A stretch of 64,000 nucleotides of DNA. Source: Brachypodius melanocephalos. Lineage: Eukaryota > Chordata > Aves > Passeriformes > Pycnonotidae. Position 1 is the stretch's first letter, and each line of letters starts with the position of its first letter. The notes under the pieces were generated by a model. The model made no database searches, was not told where the DNA came from, and saw only the letters and a list, made by a program, of their open reading frames with translations. This document shows, one piece after another, positions 26,901 through 38,078 of this stretch. The translations under genes were made by a program, and so were the position numbers. The stretch covers positions 4,040,050 to 4,104,049 of the forward strand of contig VZSR01003803.1 of the NCBI GenBank assembly GCA_013398615.1, written 5' to 3'.

Positions 26901-29900
26901 AAATTGCTTTTTGCATCTGCCTCTCCTGGTGTTGTTGAGCTCACTAACTGGTGGGAGTAGAGTTGTGCTCTGGAGAATCTGCTGGAGTACTTGCCCAAAA
27001 AGAACACCAGTCTAAGGAGTGGGGACGAGTGGCTTCCCCAAGTGATTTTTACTTACTTGGGACAGTGAATAGATAAGTGGATATAATAGATAGGTAGGTA
27101 GGTAGGTAGGTAGGTAGGTAGGTAGGTAGGTAGGTAAAACGGTGAATAGATAGTTCTGCTGTCTGTGGAGAGCAGGACACCTAGTTCAGTGCTCAGGAAA
27201 ATCCCTTGCCAAATGCATTGCTGATGTAATCTAGTGTTAAGTGGCTGCATTGGCCCTCCTTTGCACTGTGTCTGTGTAAGTGCTGTTCATGGCGCTGATC
27301 TCAGAGGTATAGCTGATGCTCTTGGCACCTCCTGGGTTTTGGACTGAAGTTCTCCCTCTTAGTCCCATGCAGGTGACAATGTAACTGTCACATACGAACT
27401 GCTGTCTCAGCTAATGGTGACTAATTTCATCAGGTAATTGTTTACTGTGATAATTTCTTGCCTGAGGTGTTAAATAATGGTAAAAATAGCTACTTATATT
27501 AGTAAGAGTGATCATCAGATGGGATTTTAAGAGGCCGAATGTAAAGTAACATGGCTTCTGCTTTTATGTAAGTTCTTTTTGGTGTCTTTGATGTCTTTTG
27601 ACATGACTTCTGGTATCTCTGTCTAGTTATTCAGAAAGGCTGTGATGTCCATCCCATTTAACTACAAGAAAATTACAGAAAATTGCGTTTTAAACTAGCT
27701 GTTTTGTTATTGGAAAAGATTAGCCAATGTATTTCATAAAGTTCATTTATTAGGATGTTATATAATGTGCAGGTGGAATAGAGATACTCCATACATATAT
27801 GTTTCCTGGGTCATGGAGTACAAGACCAGTACATTAATGTGCATGGCTAGTTGCATTATTTTAATTTATTTTGTTTTGGTTTTATTAGAAGGGAGTTTGC
27901 TTAAGAGATAATCTTAGTGATAAGAACTGTAGAAAACATTTTAATAACGGCAATAATACATCTTGAAATAAAATTTAGGAACCACAAGCAAGTGTAGTTT
28001 TGGAGGCTTACTGTTAGTGCTGCTTTGGTTTTTATTAGACTAATTAATATGTATAAAAGAAAACAGAATGGCTTTTGGGCGCAACAAATCATTCTTCATG
28101 GCCGAAGTAGGAGTAAATTAGAAAAATAGATTGTGTAGTCAAAAGTCCCATGGAGCATCTTCTGTGATCCCTGGTATAATAAAAGATAGTACAGATACCG
28201 TGCTGCTATTCAACTGTGTGTATAAAGGTGAGAGAGGGTTATAACATCTAGCAGCAGAGACATCAGTAAACTCTTCTGTGGATGAATGTCTTTATTTTAA
28301 GGAATAAAAACATATGCAAAATAGTTGTGGTTTTCTGCATCATATATTTTTAAGAGTAAAGATTTGTAACCAACTATACAAAGATCCTAGTTATATGTGT
28401 CCCAGTTATATATCTTGTAACTTTGAAAGAAATTGGCTCAAGTACTAATTCCTGAAGGGGCTTATTTAAAATGGGTTTTTAATTTTCCATGGTTTTTACC
28501 ACTAAACCTTCTCTCAGACAGACTTTAGCTGGCAGTTCAGTTTTCTGTAGCACACAGCCTCCAGGATTTAGGAGTAGTAGTAGTAGTAACTTTGCTTTTA
28601 TCAAGCGTAGCTGTAGATCTTGCGTACATTGCAAGGTGGTTGATCAGGAAGGTGATGGTTTTCAGGCTTTATGAATACACTGGAAAGTCAAGTGTTATGT
28701 GCCAGTGGTTGTAGCTGCCTTAGGTCTTCTGTGAGCTGGTGGTAGCACTGTGCAGTGTTAAGCTGTAGCTCCAGCAATCTGGGTGCTTCTACCAGCTAAT
28801 AGCACTGATTTACCTCTCCTGTCTTCATTAAATAGATTATGAGTACCTTCAGTGCTTTGCCTTTTAATTACAAGGTCTGTGTTCCTTTATCACAGGCTTC
28901 AGTCCAACTCTTTATTCTGGCTGTAGGGGAGAACCAGCAGCCTCCAATCAGAGACCTTTTGTACCCCAGGAAATCTGACTGTAATGGATCTGACTGCTTA
29001 AAGAAAATGCACATAACCTCAGGATTGAGTAATGTGTGGGAAAAGCCTGAATACACAAGACTCAAGTAGTTTTGATAGTTTTAGCAGTGTTATTTTTCCT
29101 TTTTTTTGGGCCAAGATTTTTATCTGACTGTGAGGGCAGGTCATTTGTGAGCTGCTTCTACTGGTGTTACTGGGTCTAGTGCTGTCACCAGGGCAAGTGG
29201 TAACCACTTTCACCCAGAGCCTTTTGTTTTGTGCTCTGTGCTGGGTACTGCCAGATGTCACTTCCTGTTGCTGATTATATGAGGGCTAAACTTGCTTGAA
29301 AAAAAATAAATACTGGCTTTGTCAGCCAACAGAGAACTAGAAAAAAGTACTTATTCAGTTTTGTCAGCAAATTTCCTTTTTTAGATTTTTTTTTTAAATT
29401 AAGGTTTAGCATAGTACAGTGAAGTATAATGTAATCAATTAAATTAAAGCACTCACATATCAAATATGCCAACCTGTCCTGGAACATCCAGATTTTTCTT
29501 TGTAATCTATGGGCATCTCTTCATAGATGTCAAAATATTTAGGGCATATAATTCTCATTAGCAACATGCAGGTTTTCTGCTTGTATCTGTTTCTTCAGCT
29601 GGAAAACTTCAAAGTCTGTATGTTGCCAAGTACATTGTGTTGGTCTTCCATTGTAAATCAAAAAGTAATGGACTCTGCAAAAGAAAATCCCAAGTGAGAC
29701 TTCCTGCTCACTGTAGTAGAATTTTAAAGTTCACTTAATGTCTAGAATTATATTTCTATAGGCCTTAGTATTTTTCTTCTTTTTAAAAAATATAGTTATT
29801 TAAAAAACTAAAATAGGTATTGCATATTGTACTGAGGATATTACAAAAAAATTCTAGAATGGGGAAAAAGGTTTAAAAAAAGCTTATTTTGAAAGTAGCT

Positions 29901-30094
29901 TAGATTTGGATCACAGTGATAATTTTTCTTCTTTTTCTGCCTTATTTGTGCTATGATAAGGTAGTTTCTGGACTTTCCACATGGGGCTGTGAATTTCATG
30001 TAGAAGAGTCTGGGTCTGGTTCAGCCACACCCCTTGCTGTCCTTCAGTTGTGTAAATATTGGTGTCAAACATACCCACAGCATTTCTTGCAAAT
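23971..30094. other. Non-coding stretch
   Basis: AT-rich DNA with scattered TA/TG microsatellite patches (for example 24940-24985), the TAGG microsatellite at 27091 and a short AGT run near 28572-28588. I saw no exon with good splice sites, no RNA gene and no clear transposon. The open frames here are short and uncorroborated. Confidence 0.4.
27091..27136. repeat. (TAGG)n microsatellite
   Basis: Forty-six bases of TAGG repeated about eleven and a half times without interruption, flanked by diverged ATAGATA-like bases. Its uninterrupted state suggests it is polymorphic. Confidence 0.95.
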
Positions 30095-30460
30095 GTTTAC
30101 CTCTACTATCTTAAGCATCTCTGGTAAAGGAGATTCCACAATCTCACAGACAGCTTGTTCTGGTGTACCACTACCCTGGTGAAAGCTCTTTCTGTTATCT
30201 AACCAATGCTTTATTTGCTGTAGGTTTAACTCTGCCTTCCTCCTTCTGTACTTGATGAGACAGATTTATCAGTGTATAATAATTATATGAAAATAGTTGT
30301 CATATTCATCACTAACTACTTCTTTTATAGTTTCAGCAGTTTTCCAACAGTTGTACCCTACAAGCCTTTTATTTCCATCATGATCTTCTGGACTGCCTTG
30401 TTTTGTCTATGCTTTTCTTTAATAGTGGTGCTCCCAACACTGATTTTACTAGCAGGAGGT
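30095..30460 (-). mobile_element. Old, strongly diverged CR1-like fragment, antisense
   Basis: GCATCTCTGGTAAAGGAGATTCCACAATCTCACAGACAGCTTGTTCTGGTGT follows the antisense CR1 pattern (CTCCACCACCTCCCTGGGCAGCCTGTTCC) position by position with many changes. Further on, CTTCTGGACTGCC and TGGTGCTCCCAACACTGATTTTACTAGCAGGAGG fit the next antisense CR1 block. Divergence is much higher than in the other copies, so it is an old insertion. The boundaries are uncertain. Confidence 0.5.
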
Positions 30461-31298
30461 TATTAATGTAACATCTTACCTTTGGTTCTGAAAGAGTCTT
30501 TAATATTTTACAATGCTTTCTACAGCATTGCATTGCGTGTGCCCACTTACTTGTGACCTGTGGAATTTTTATACTCCTGTATACATACTCATTGTACTCT
30601 TGCCTACACAGTGGTTTCTTACTTTTATATATGTGATTTCTCCTGCCAACAACTTCATATTAATTTTAATTTAATTTCATCGTGTTGACTTTGGGCAATT
30701 CAATCACTTTCCATCATTTAAATTATTATTGAAGAGGGAGGCAAATCTCTTCAGTGACTTCGCTTAAAATGCCTTTTAGTTTGATAATGAACCACTAGCT
30801 ATGTGAGTTTTCTCCTGCAGTGTTTTTGAGCAGCCCTGTGCACACTTACTTACTAGCATAAGCAACTGTGACAAAAGTGCATTAAAATTAGGAAAAATTA
30901 CACCGGTTCCTTCCCTTAAATCATCTGTCAATGAAGAAAATTCCAATAATTTTAATTTAATTCTTTGTTGTGTTGGCTGTTTTTATCTTGTATCTAGATA
31001 GTTATGAGCTGCCTGTGTCAAACAATACATTGCAGTATGGTTGTGGATGCTAGAAGTGGTCTGATCGACAGTCTAATATGCCCTGAAATTCTCATTTACA
31101 AACATTGGTATCAATTCCTGCTTCTCCACCTGCCCAAGGTCTTCCACGTGTTATTTTTTTCAAGGAACATTTTTAAGTTCTGGACAACATCTGGAAATTA
31201 TAGAGGCTGATTAAGCAAGGCCTTCAAGTATTTTTAGTTTCCAGATTTTGTTAAATGGAATATAGGCTGTAGACAAAATGATAAGGTGAGTTTAAAAC

Positions 31299-31864
31299 TG
31301 GCTGAACGGAACTGGCAGGCATGGAGGGCTGTGTTCAGCAGCACAAAGTCCAGCAGGAGACAGGTGACAGACTCCAGCAGGTCATCCTTGGGTCAGCAGC
31401 ATTTCTATTAATGACCTGGTGGAGTGGACAAGAAGCTTTAACCTCAGCAGCTTTGCAGGTGGAACAAAACTGAGAGGAGCTCTTGCTGCATTAGGTGGTG
31501 GTGCTGCCAACCAGAGGGATCTCCACAGGCTGGAGAAATGGGAACCCCATGAGGTTCAACAAAGGGATGAGTTGTGGCTCTGGTGAGGAATAGCCCCAGG
31601 CACCACAATACCCTTGGGGGCATCAGAAAGCAGCTTCTCAAAAACAAACTAGGGGTCCTGGTGGGCACCAAGATGGACATGAGCCAGCAAAGGGCCCTTC
31701 CAGCAGAGGAGGCCACTGTGCCAGCAGGCTGATCAAGGTGATCTTTCCCTTCTACTCAGTTCTGCTGAGACATGTCTGTAACGTTGTGTCAGTGCTGGGT
31801 TTCCCAAACTGAGAAAACTGCAGTGCTTTAGCCTGGAGTAAAAAGAGCTCTGAGGGCATCTTAA
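31299..31864 (+). mobile_element. CR1 LINE fragment, sense, ORF2 3' part
   Basis: The plus strand carries diverged end-of-ORF2 CR1 sequence in order: ATTAATGACCTGGTGGAGTGG, AGCTTTGCAGGTGGAACAAAACTGAGAGGAG, CAGAGGGATCTCCACAGGCTGGAGAAATGGG, GGTCCTGGTGGGCACCAAG, CTTTCCCTTCTACTCAGTTCTGCTGAG and TAGCCTGGAG. The reverse-transcriptase C-terminal frame is broken by many stops and indels. Both ends are missing relative to a full CR1, including the 3' tail. An A-rich tract follows at 31911. Confidence 0.88.
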
Positions 31865-31910
31865 TGATACATATAAATACTTGTTAGATTACTATCAGAC
31901 TTCCTGGGGG

Positions 31911-32070
31911 AAAAAAAAAAGGTAAAAAAGGGAATTAAAAAAAAGGGGGGGCAAGAAAAAGACTGTTTAGTGAAGTGAGTGTCTTTAGTATGCAAAGGCG
32001 TATTTGGGTTTTTTGTTTGGTTGGGTTTTTTTTTTTTTTTTTTTAATTTTGTTTTGCTTTTTTGTTTTGT
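31911..32070. repeat. A-rich tract followed by T-rich tract
   Basis: A/G-rich sequence with runs of 10, 6 and 8 A (about 31911-31965) is followed after about 60 bases by an 18-T run and further T/G-rich sequence (about 32005-32070). The arms are loosely complementary. The stretch is of low complexity and probably arose by homopolymer expansion. Confidence 0.65.
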
Positions 32071-33598
32071 CATTTCCCTGCCCTCTCCCCACCCCCATCA
32101 TCCAGAAAACTGGTTCCTTGCCATTTCTCACTTATTTCCCAATATTGTTGCTCAGGCTGTCAAGCTGCCTTCTCCTTGTGTCTCCAGAATAACCTCCAGA
32201 GAACTGATGGTTGTGTGACTGATCAAATACATTTTTAACTTTAGAGAAATGGAGCAGATCTTTTTGAGTAGAATTTGTATTTAAAAACAAGTCTGCTTTT
32301 GCTGCTAGTTTGAATGAAATATTCCATTACCCTCATGAAGTATACCTTTTCCCTAATGAATTTGTATAAAATGATTTCAGATGTTCACATTTTTGATGCA
32401 GATTAATAAAGTATGGTAGTACTGACAATGGAAAAGGAAGAAATGGATTGTTTACACAGCAGATGTTAAAATGTCTCGTGTGACTTTAAGTCACATGCCA
32501 GAGGACCTAGAAAAGGGAAATGGTGTCATTTTAAGATTTTTTTTCTCTGAAAGTCATTGTAAAGATTTCCTATGCAAATTTTTGTCACACTTTCTGATCT
32601 GTTTTAACACACAGCAGTCTCCTGTTCTACATGTTTATAACCTTCTAATTTACACCTCTGACACCTCTTCCATTTCTTCTCACATAAGATGTCTCTATCC
32701 TCTCATGATCAGAACTTCTTCAACCCTTGAAAATAGGTGCAAATATTTTCTGCAAGGCTTGCAATATTTCTGCAAGGATTTTGCCTCCTAAATGATGGTA
32801 TGAATATGAGCCAGTATATTGAGAACAAAACAATATTTTCTCACTTGTGAGCTGTATCTGGCAAAGATGGGGTGGATTAAGGCAGGTTTTTTTCATCATT
32901 TGTGAGTCCCTCTGCAGGTGATAAGGAGGTAACAACTCTAAGCCTCAGCAGTGAGGATGGCAGGACTAAGTAGGATGTTCCCCTCTCAGTGCTGGAGAGC
33001 TGCTAAGTTTGCTCAATGACTCTTCTATGAACACAGTGATGATACAGAGCAACATAGGATTGCTTCAAGTGAGTTTAGCACTAAGGTGAATGACTAGAAA
33101 GGGAACTGTTAATTGGGAATAGAATTATCTACTCTCAAACTTGCTGGAAAGCAGTTCAGCACAAGCAGCTGTCTGTACAAATGTTTTAAACACTGTGCCT
33201 TTTAAACTGGAACTAGCAATATGAGACTTGAATAAATCACAAAAGCAAAGACTGGTGAAATATGTTTAAATTTCAGTTCTAATATTTTATTGCTTAAATT
33301 CTGTTGTTTTATAATTATTTTATTACTTGGTCTTTTATTGCAGATGCTTTTAAGTGATGCCATTTGCTATATCTGTTGTCCCACTACTCCAGTTTGGGTT
33401 TCAATTTTTTAAGCTTCTACAGGAATCATTCAAAGTCCACTAGAAACTAGGCAATCCTTTTGGTGGACTCAGGGAAGCTTTCATTCTGGCCCCTCAAGCA
33501 TAAAGTGTAGCTTCCATAGTAAAAGTTATAAAATCTTCATAATCCAGAACATGCAATAGTAGTGTGTTATGTAATAACACTCTTTCTCCTTCTTGTAG

Positions 33599-33645
33599 GT
33601 CCTTTTGTTCTGCATCACAGCTGCTCTGTTCATGTTCTTCTTCAG
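33599..33645 (+). other. Weak candidate exon encoding a hydrophobic segment
   Basis: A pyrimidine-rich tract (CTCTTTCTCCTTCTTGTAG) is followed by 47 bases and then a GTATGT donor. Read in phase 0 the segment is VLLFCITAALFMFFF, which could be a membrane helix. The exon is very short, its length is not a multiple of three, and nothing links it to the exons at 769 and 10277. Pyrimidine-rich DNA readily encodes such residues by chance. Confidence 0.15.
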
Positions 33646-34762
33646 GTATGTCACTGGTGTATCTATTTATGTTGTAAAAATTGTTTTGAACAGCGTTTCT
33701 TAGGGCTTACTCTTTTTTGGTGATCCTCTGTATATTCTTCAATCAAGCTGAATTGACTGGAGTGCTTCAGTGGCATCACCCAGTGCTGGTAACATAATTG
33801 GGCTAAAAAGGGAAATGTTGAGTCTTCTGGAGAATGTACTGATTGCTTAAGGAGTTTCATTTCCTAAGTAAGACCCTGGAGATGTAACATAGTGTGAAAA
33901 CAACTGAAATCTGCTTTTTATGGCTCTTTTTAAGAGCTCATGGCAGGAAGATCACATTTTCTCTTCCGGTAAAAATAGAGGAGAACAGGAAAATCAAATT
34001 TTGTAGTCTTAAATAATATCAAATATTTGACTTGTGTGCAGGTATAACTACCTTCTTTCAATTTTAGAATAAACTTGTTTCACATGTTTTCACAAATTAT
34101 GAATTCTATTCATGTTTTAAAATTTGCAGTAATGGGAGATGAATGAGACACTCATTTTAATGACTTGTTTCTCTCCAGTTTGCAATATATATATTTGTGT
34201 GTCATTTATCTTATTACCCTTTAAATACCAAACTTCTCAAATTTTCTTTATTCTATCTCAAATTGGAAAATGCCTTTTTAAAGTAACCTTTGACTACAAC
34301 CCTTTGACTTAGAATTTCCTGTGGCGTGCAGCCATCTCTGGTTCTTCAGGCTGTATGATCCCCTGGTAATTGCAAAACTCTGGAAGCTGCAGCTTGTTTT
34401 TTATAATTCCATTACTTACGGATATTGGCCAAGAACAGTCTGTGGATAGAAGAGGGCTGTTAATTTAGGGGATTCGAGGAAGCATTCCTCCTTTCATCTA
34501 TAACCTATTAAGAACCTTGCATTGGCAGTCTTCTTGCTTTATTTTCTTCTACGTCCCTGAGTCAAGCCGTAACAGCCTCAGAGAATTTGACTTGTAAGGT
34601 TGAGATTAGACACCTGTCTGCATGAATGCTGGTCAAACGAACTCAGAGCACTAAAATTCTGGTTAAAACCACAGATGTCATGTGGTCTTGGAGGAAGCTA
34701 CTTGTTTCATATGTATGTCTTTGGTAATGAAGCAGTGTTTCAGAGAGAACCTGCAAGTAAAA

Positions 34763-35092
34763 TCACAGAATCCTAGCATAGTTTGGTCTGAAAGGGAGCT
34801 TTAAGGTCATCTGGTTCCAGCCCTCTTGCCATGAGTAGGGACATGTTCCATTGGACCAGTGCTCAAAGCCCCATCCAGCCTGGCCTTGATCACTTCCAGA
34901 GACGAGACATCCACAGCTTGTCAGGGAAACCATTCCAGTGCTCACTGCCACATGGTATGTCACAGTAAAGAATTTCTTCTTAATATCAAATATAAGCCAA
35001 CCCTCTTTCAGTTTGAGGCCAATGCCTCATCCTATCACTACATGCCCTTGTAAAAAGTCCCTCTCCAGCTTTCCTGTAGCCTCTTTAGAGGT
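34763..35092 (-). mobile_element. CR1 LINE 3' fragment, antisense
   Basis: It starts TCACAGAATCCTAGCATAGTTTGG, the antisense CR1 3' end. It continues through CCATCCAGCCTGGCCTTGATCACTTCCAG, CCATTCCAGTGCTCACTGCC, AAAGAATTTCTTCTTAATATC and CTCTCCAGCTTTCCTGTAGCC, all in CR1 order. It is 5'-truncated at about 35092. No functional frame remains. Confidence 0.92.
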
Positions 35093-35438
35093 GAGAACTG
35101 ACACAGAAGAGCCCAGATGTATTCAGTGAATTTTTCCCTGACCTGACAGAAATACTGACAGTTGAATGGGCTCCAAACCACTTTCTCTTCTAAAATAGTG
35201 ACTCCATGCCAAGGCTGATGGAATATCCTGTTGAACAATCATCAACAACATTTAATTCCTTTCGTCTTTGTGTTTTAACATTGGAATTAAAATAGAAGCT
35301 CAAGTTTAGTTTAATTATTGGGAAAAAAAAATCTATTTCTAAACACCAATGAATGTGCTAAGACAAATTTGTCAAAAATAATTATCACAGACTAGTTTTT
35401 GAGGTTTTTTTTACCTTTCTCAGTGTGATGAGTACTTT

Positions 35439-35578
35439 GAGTAGGACTTCCTCACAGTGTGCTACTTTCCTAAAGAAACCAGGTGTAGAGGGGTCTGGAT
35501 GAAAATACTTCTGGGTTTGCAGAGAGTCTGGTCAACTGCTCGGGGAGAAGAGCCAGCAAAGAGGTCACTTAATCAAGC
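35439..35578 (+). repeat. Unclassified dispersed direct repeat, copy 1
   Basis: About 140 bases matching 37932-38078 in the same orientation. Shared words in order include GAGTAGGACTTC, TCACAGTGTGCTA, TTTCCTAAAGAAACCAGG, TAGAGGGGTCTGG and GGGAGAAGAG, with scattered substitutions and small indels between them. It does not look like CR1. It could be an LTR piece, an unnamed interspersed repeat or a local duplication. Confidence 0.85.
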
Positions 35579-36955
35579 TTCAGAGTTGTCCATTTGTCTG
35601 GACTGGCGGTGACTGTGAGCTGGGTGCTGTCTGAATTGATATGTGAATTAACCATGGGTAACCTTCAGTAAGATTTTGGACAGCCCTTGGAAAAATCCTG
35701 TGTGGTGTCCCAGGGAAAGCAATCTTCCTGTCTCTGTTGTCATGTAAAGCAGAAAGTAATTGGGAGAGTTGTTAAATTTTGTTTCCTATTTAATGGCTCA
35801 AAATCACTTCAGTCTTTTTCTTAATCATAACTGACAAAATCAGTTCATACTTTGGGAATAAACACCTTATTCAAAGTCAGATCTGTTTGGGTTGTAGAAT
35901 GTATTCTTGTTGACTATAAAACACTATTTACTCTTAGCAAGCATTCACTGACCTGATAACCAGAAAATTCTCTTTTGCATTGTACTTAACTTGTTCCCAG
36001 AGTTGCTTTTTGTCCTCTTCACCCAACTAAAATGTCAACAAAGGTACTGAGAGCAGTAGCAGTTATGGTCACCAAGATCATATAAAATGTCTTTCATTAT
36101 TAAAGATAAAATCCTGATATCTATATGGTGTAATTTGAAGCTTAAAACCTTTCTAAAAAGAGACTTAATGTAAGTCTACCTTTATCCCATGGAAGTCTGA
36201 CTGATGCTTGGGAGTCAAATGTTGCATGGAATAGAAACAAAATAGTCTTTTATTTTCTAAGTTCATCTTAACTGCCTTACCTGAGGTTATTGGCTTCTCT
36301 GATCTTAAAAATTATTACTGTCCCTAATAGGTAGCCCTGGTTGGCACTGCATTCCTAACAGCTCCAGGTTTAAGTAAATTTGGCTGCTCCTTCTGCTCAA
36401 GGTAGTTTTGAGCGGAATCATTTTTCTTGCACAGCTCGTACCGTGATGCATGGTAGCTGCATCGGACTGAGCCAGTGGTGCTAGTTGGGAAAGGATCGAG
36501 AGCAGAGATGCTTCACAGCATTCACATGGACTTTGATCATTTTTAAGTAACCGCATACCAGCATAACTTTAGGTGATCTTAGCTGAATCTAGGAGATTAA
36601 AAGTTATTTGAGTTGGAAAGTTCAAAACTGTTTTCTTTGTCGAAGAATTGATGTATATTCTGTGCATCATACAGCTTCCAGGGTAGCTTTCAGGTTGCTG
36701 GGTTAACAGCAGCCTGTAAAGTTGAGTTTGCTTAGTGTTGCTTCTGGAAGGCCAGTGCTCTGGTTGATAGTTATTCATTAAAAGAGAAAAATACCAATAT
36801 GGCACCTAATTGCAACATGATCATACCTCTCCCTTGAGGTGGGTGTCTTCCTACCCACTCCTACTGGTGCAGGAAATACTGCTGTTACAGATGTATGAGT
36901 CTTTGTCTATGGAAGTGTAGGCATTGTTCTTCTTGATTTATTTGAATATTTCCTT

Positions 36956-36993
36956 TTCTAGTATTTTGATTGTCTTCTAGTATTTTGTTTGTC
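36956..36993. repeat. Two-copy 19-bp tandem duplication
   Basis: TTCTAGTATTTTGATTGTC is followed immediately by TTCTAGTATTTTGTTTGTC, differing at one base. The near-identity suggests a recent local duplication. Confidence 0.85.
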
Positions 36994-37320
36994 TTCAGTA
37001 TCTCACTGTAATCTCTATCTTATATTGTTTTCTAAACAAATTCTCTAATAATGGTCTGTTGATGAGGCAGGTGTTTCATACTAGTTGAAAACTTCACGAG
37101 GCAGCCTTGATGTTTATCACTAGAGTTTTCCCCAATTCTGTTGGACTGCTCTAACATTATTGCCTCTGCTACTGGATGAGAAAAAGTAGGTGCTAAATCT
37201 CAAGAGTAAAGAAGTGAGGTCACAGAACTGAAATGGTAGAAGGAAAAATCAGGAATGATTACTCCAGAAGAGATAAAGTGAGAGTCGAGTCAGAGTGAAA
37301 GGTAAATTCAGAAGAGCAAC

Positions 37321-37380
37321 ATACAAAGGAAGACAGGAGGAAGAAGGAAGGAGAGAGAGTGACTGAAGAGGGAAGAAAAA
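37321..37380. repeat. Purine-rich patch
   Basis: By my count, 54 of the 60 plus-strand bases are A or G, within a wider purine-biased stretch of about 37190-37440. It is of low complexity and could form unusual DNA structure. No gene is recognisable in it. Confidence 0.7.
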
Positions 37381-37931
37381 AGGTCATCTCAGGAGACAGG
37401 AAAAAATAGAAGAATATAATGCGAAAAAAGCAGCTGAAATGCAGATGATAGGTTTACAAGCAACAGAGTTATATTTACAGACAGAGGAAGCATATTTTAG
37501 TGCAGTACTTTTTTTATTTCTTCTCTTCCATCCTCGTCTTGTGGTATTTTTCTTCTAACTTGGACCTCTGTGTTTTCTCAAAATGCTTCTGCTCCACTCC
37601 ACTGGAAGTGATGAAATTAAGATGCATTACTTATTTGTGGATAGCTGTAGTATACACAGTATAGCAGAATCTGATGTATGTATATTTAATTCACACATAT
37701 AGGCACCCACAATTGAAACAGGATTGTTCCCCTTCCACACATATTTGCCTAAGAATCTTAGTGCAAAAGTGTATCTGGGGAGAGGAATGTTCTCATATCT
37801 GTAGGATATTATCTGTAGGAATGAATTTTTAGGTGACAGTGAACTCCACTGAGTCTGAGTGTTCACCACCTACTCAGAAAACCCACTATTTAGTGGTGCC
37901 ATCTGATGTCATTGTGTCATCTGATGTGTTG

Positions 37932-38078
37932 TGAGTAGGACTTCTTCACAGTGTGCTATTTTCCTAAAGAAACCAGGTATAGAGGGGTCTGGGTACAAAT
38001 ACTCATGGATATGCACTGTCTGGCCAACTCTAGTTCCCTTCAGGGAGAAGAGACAGCAGAGAGATCACTTGATCAGTC
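37932..38078 (+). repeat. Unclassified dispersed direct repeat, copy 2
   Basis: Same orientation as 35439-35578, starting about 2.49 kb after copy 1. The two differ by scattered substitutions and a few short insertions, mostly in the second half. They are separated by DNA with no recognisable retroviral genes. Copy 2 extends slightly further with a TGATCAGTCC-like end. Confidence 0.85.

Larger units (their letters stand above)
31865..34762. other. Non-coding stretch with one weak exon candidate
   Basis: AT-rich DNA between two CR1 fragments. Apart from the A/T tracts at its start and the weak exon candidate at 33599-33645, I found nothing to annotate. Confidence 0.4.

Noticed and set aside
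35439..38078. Reading the two direct repeats as LTRs of an intact retrovirus
   Set aside because: The 2.3 kb between them shows no gag, pol or env frames, and the repeat ends do not show clear TG...CA termini.
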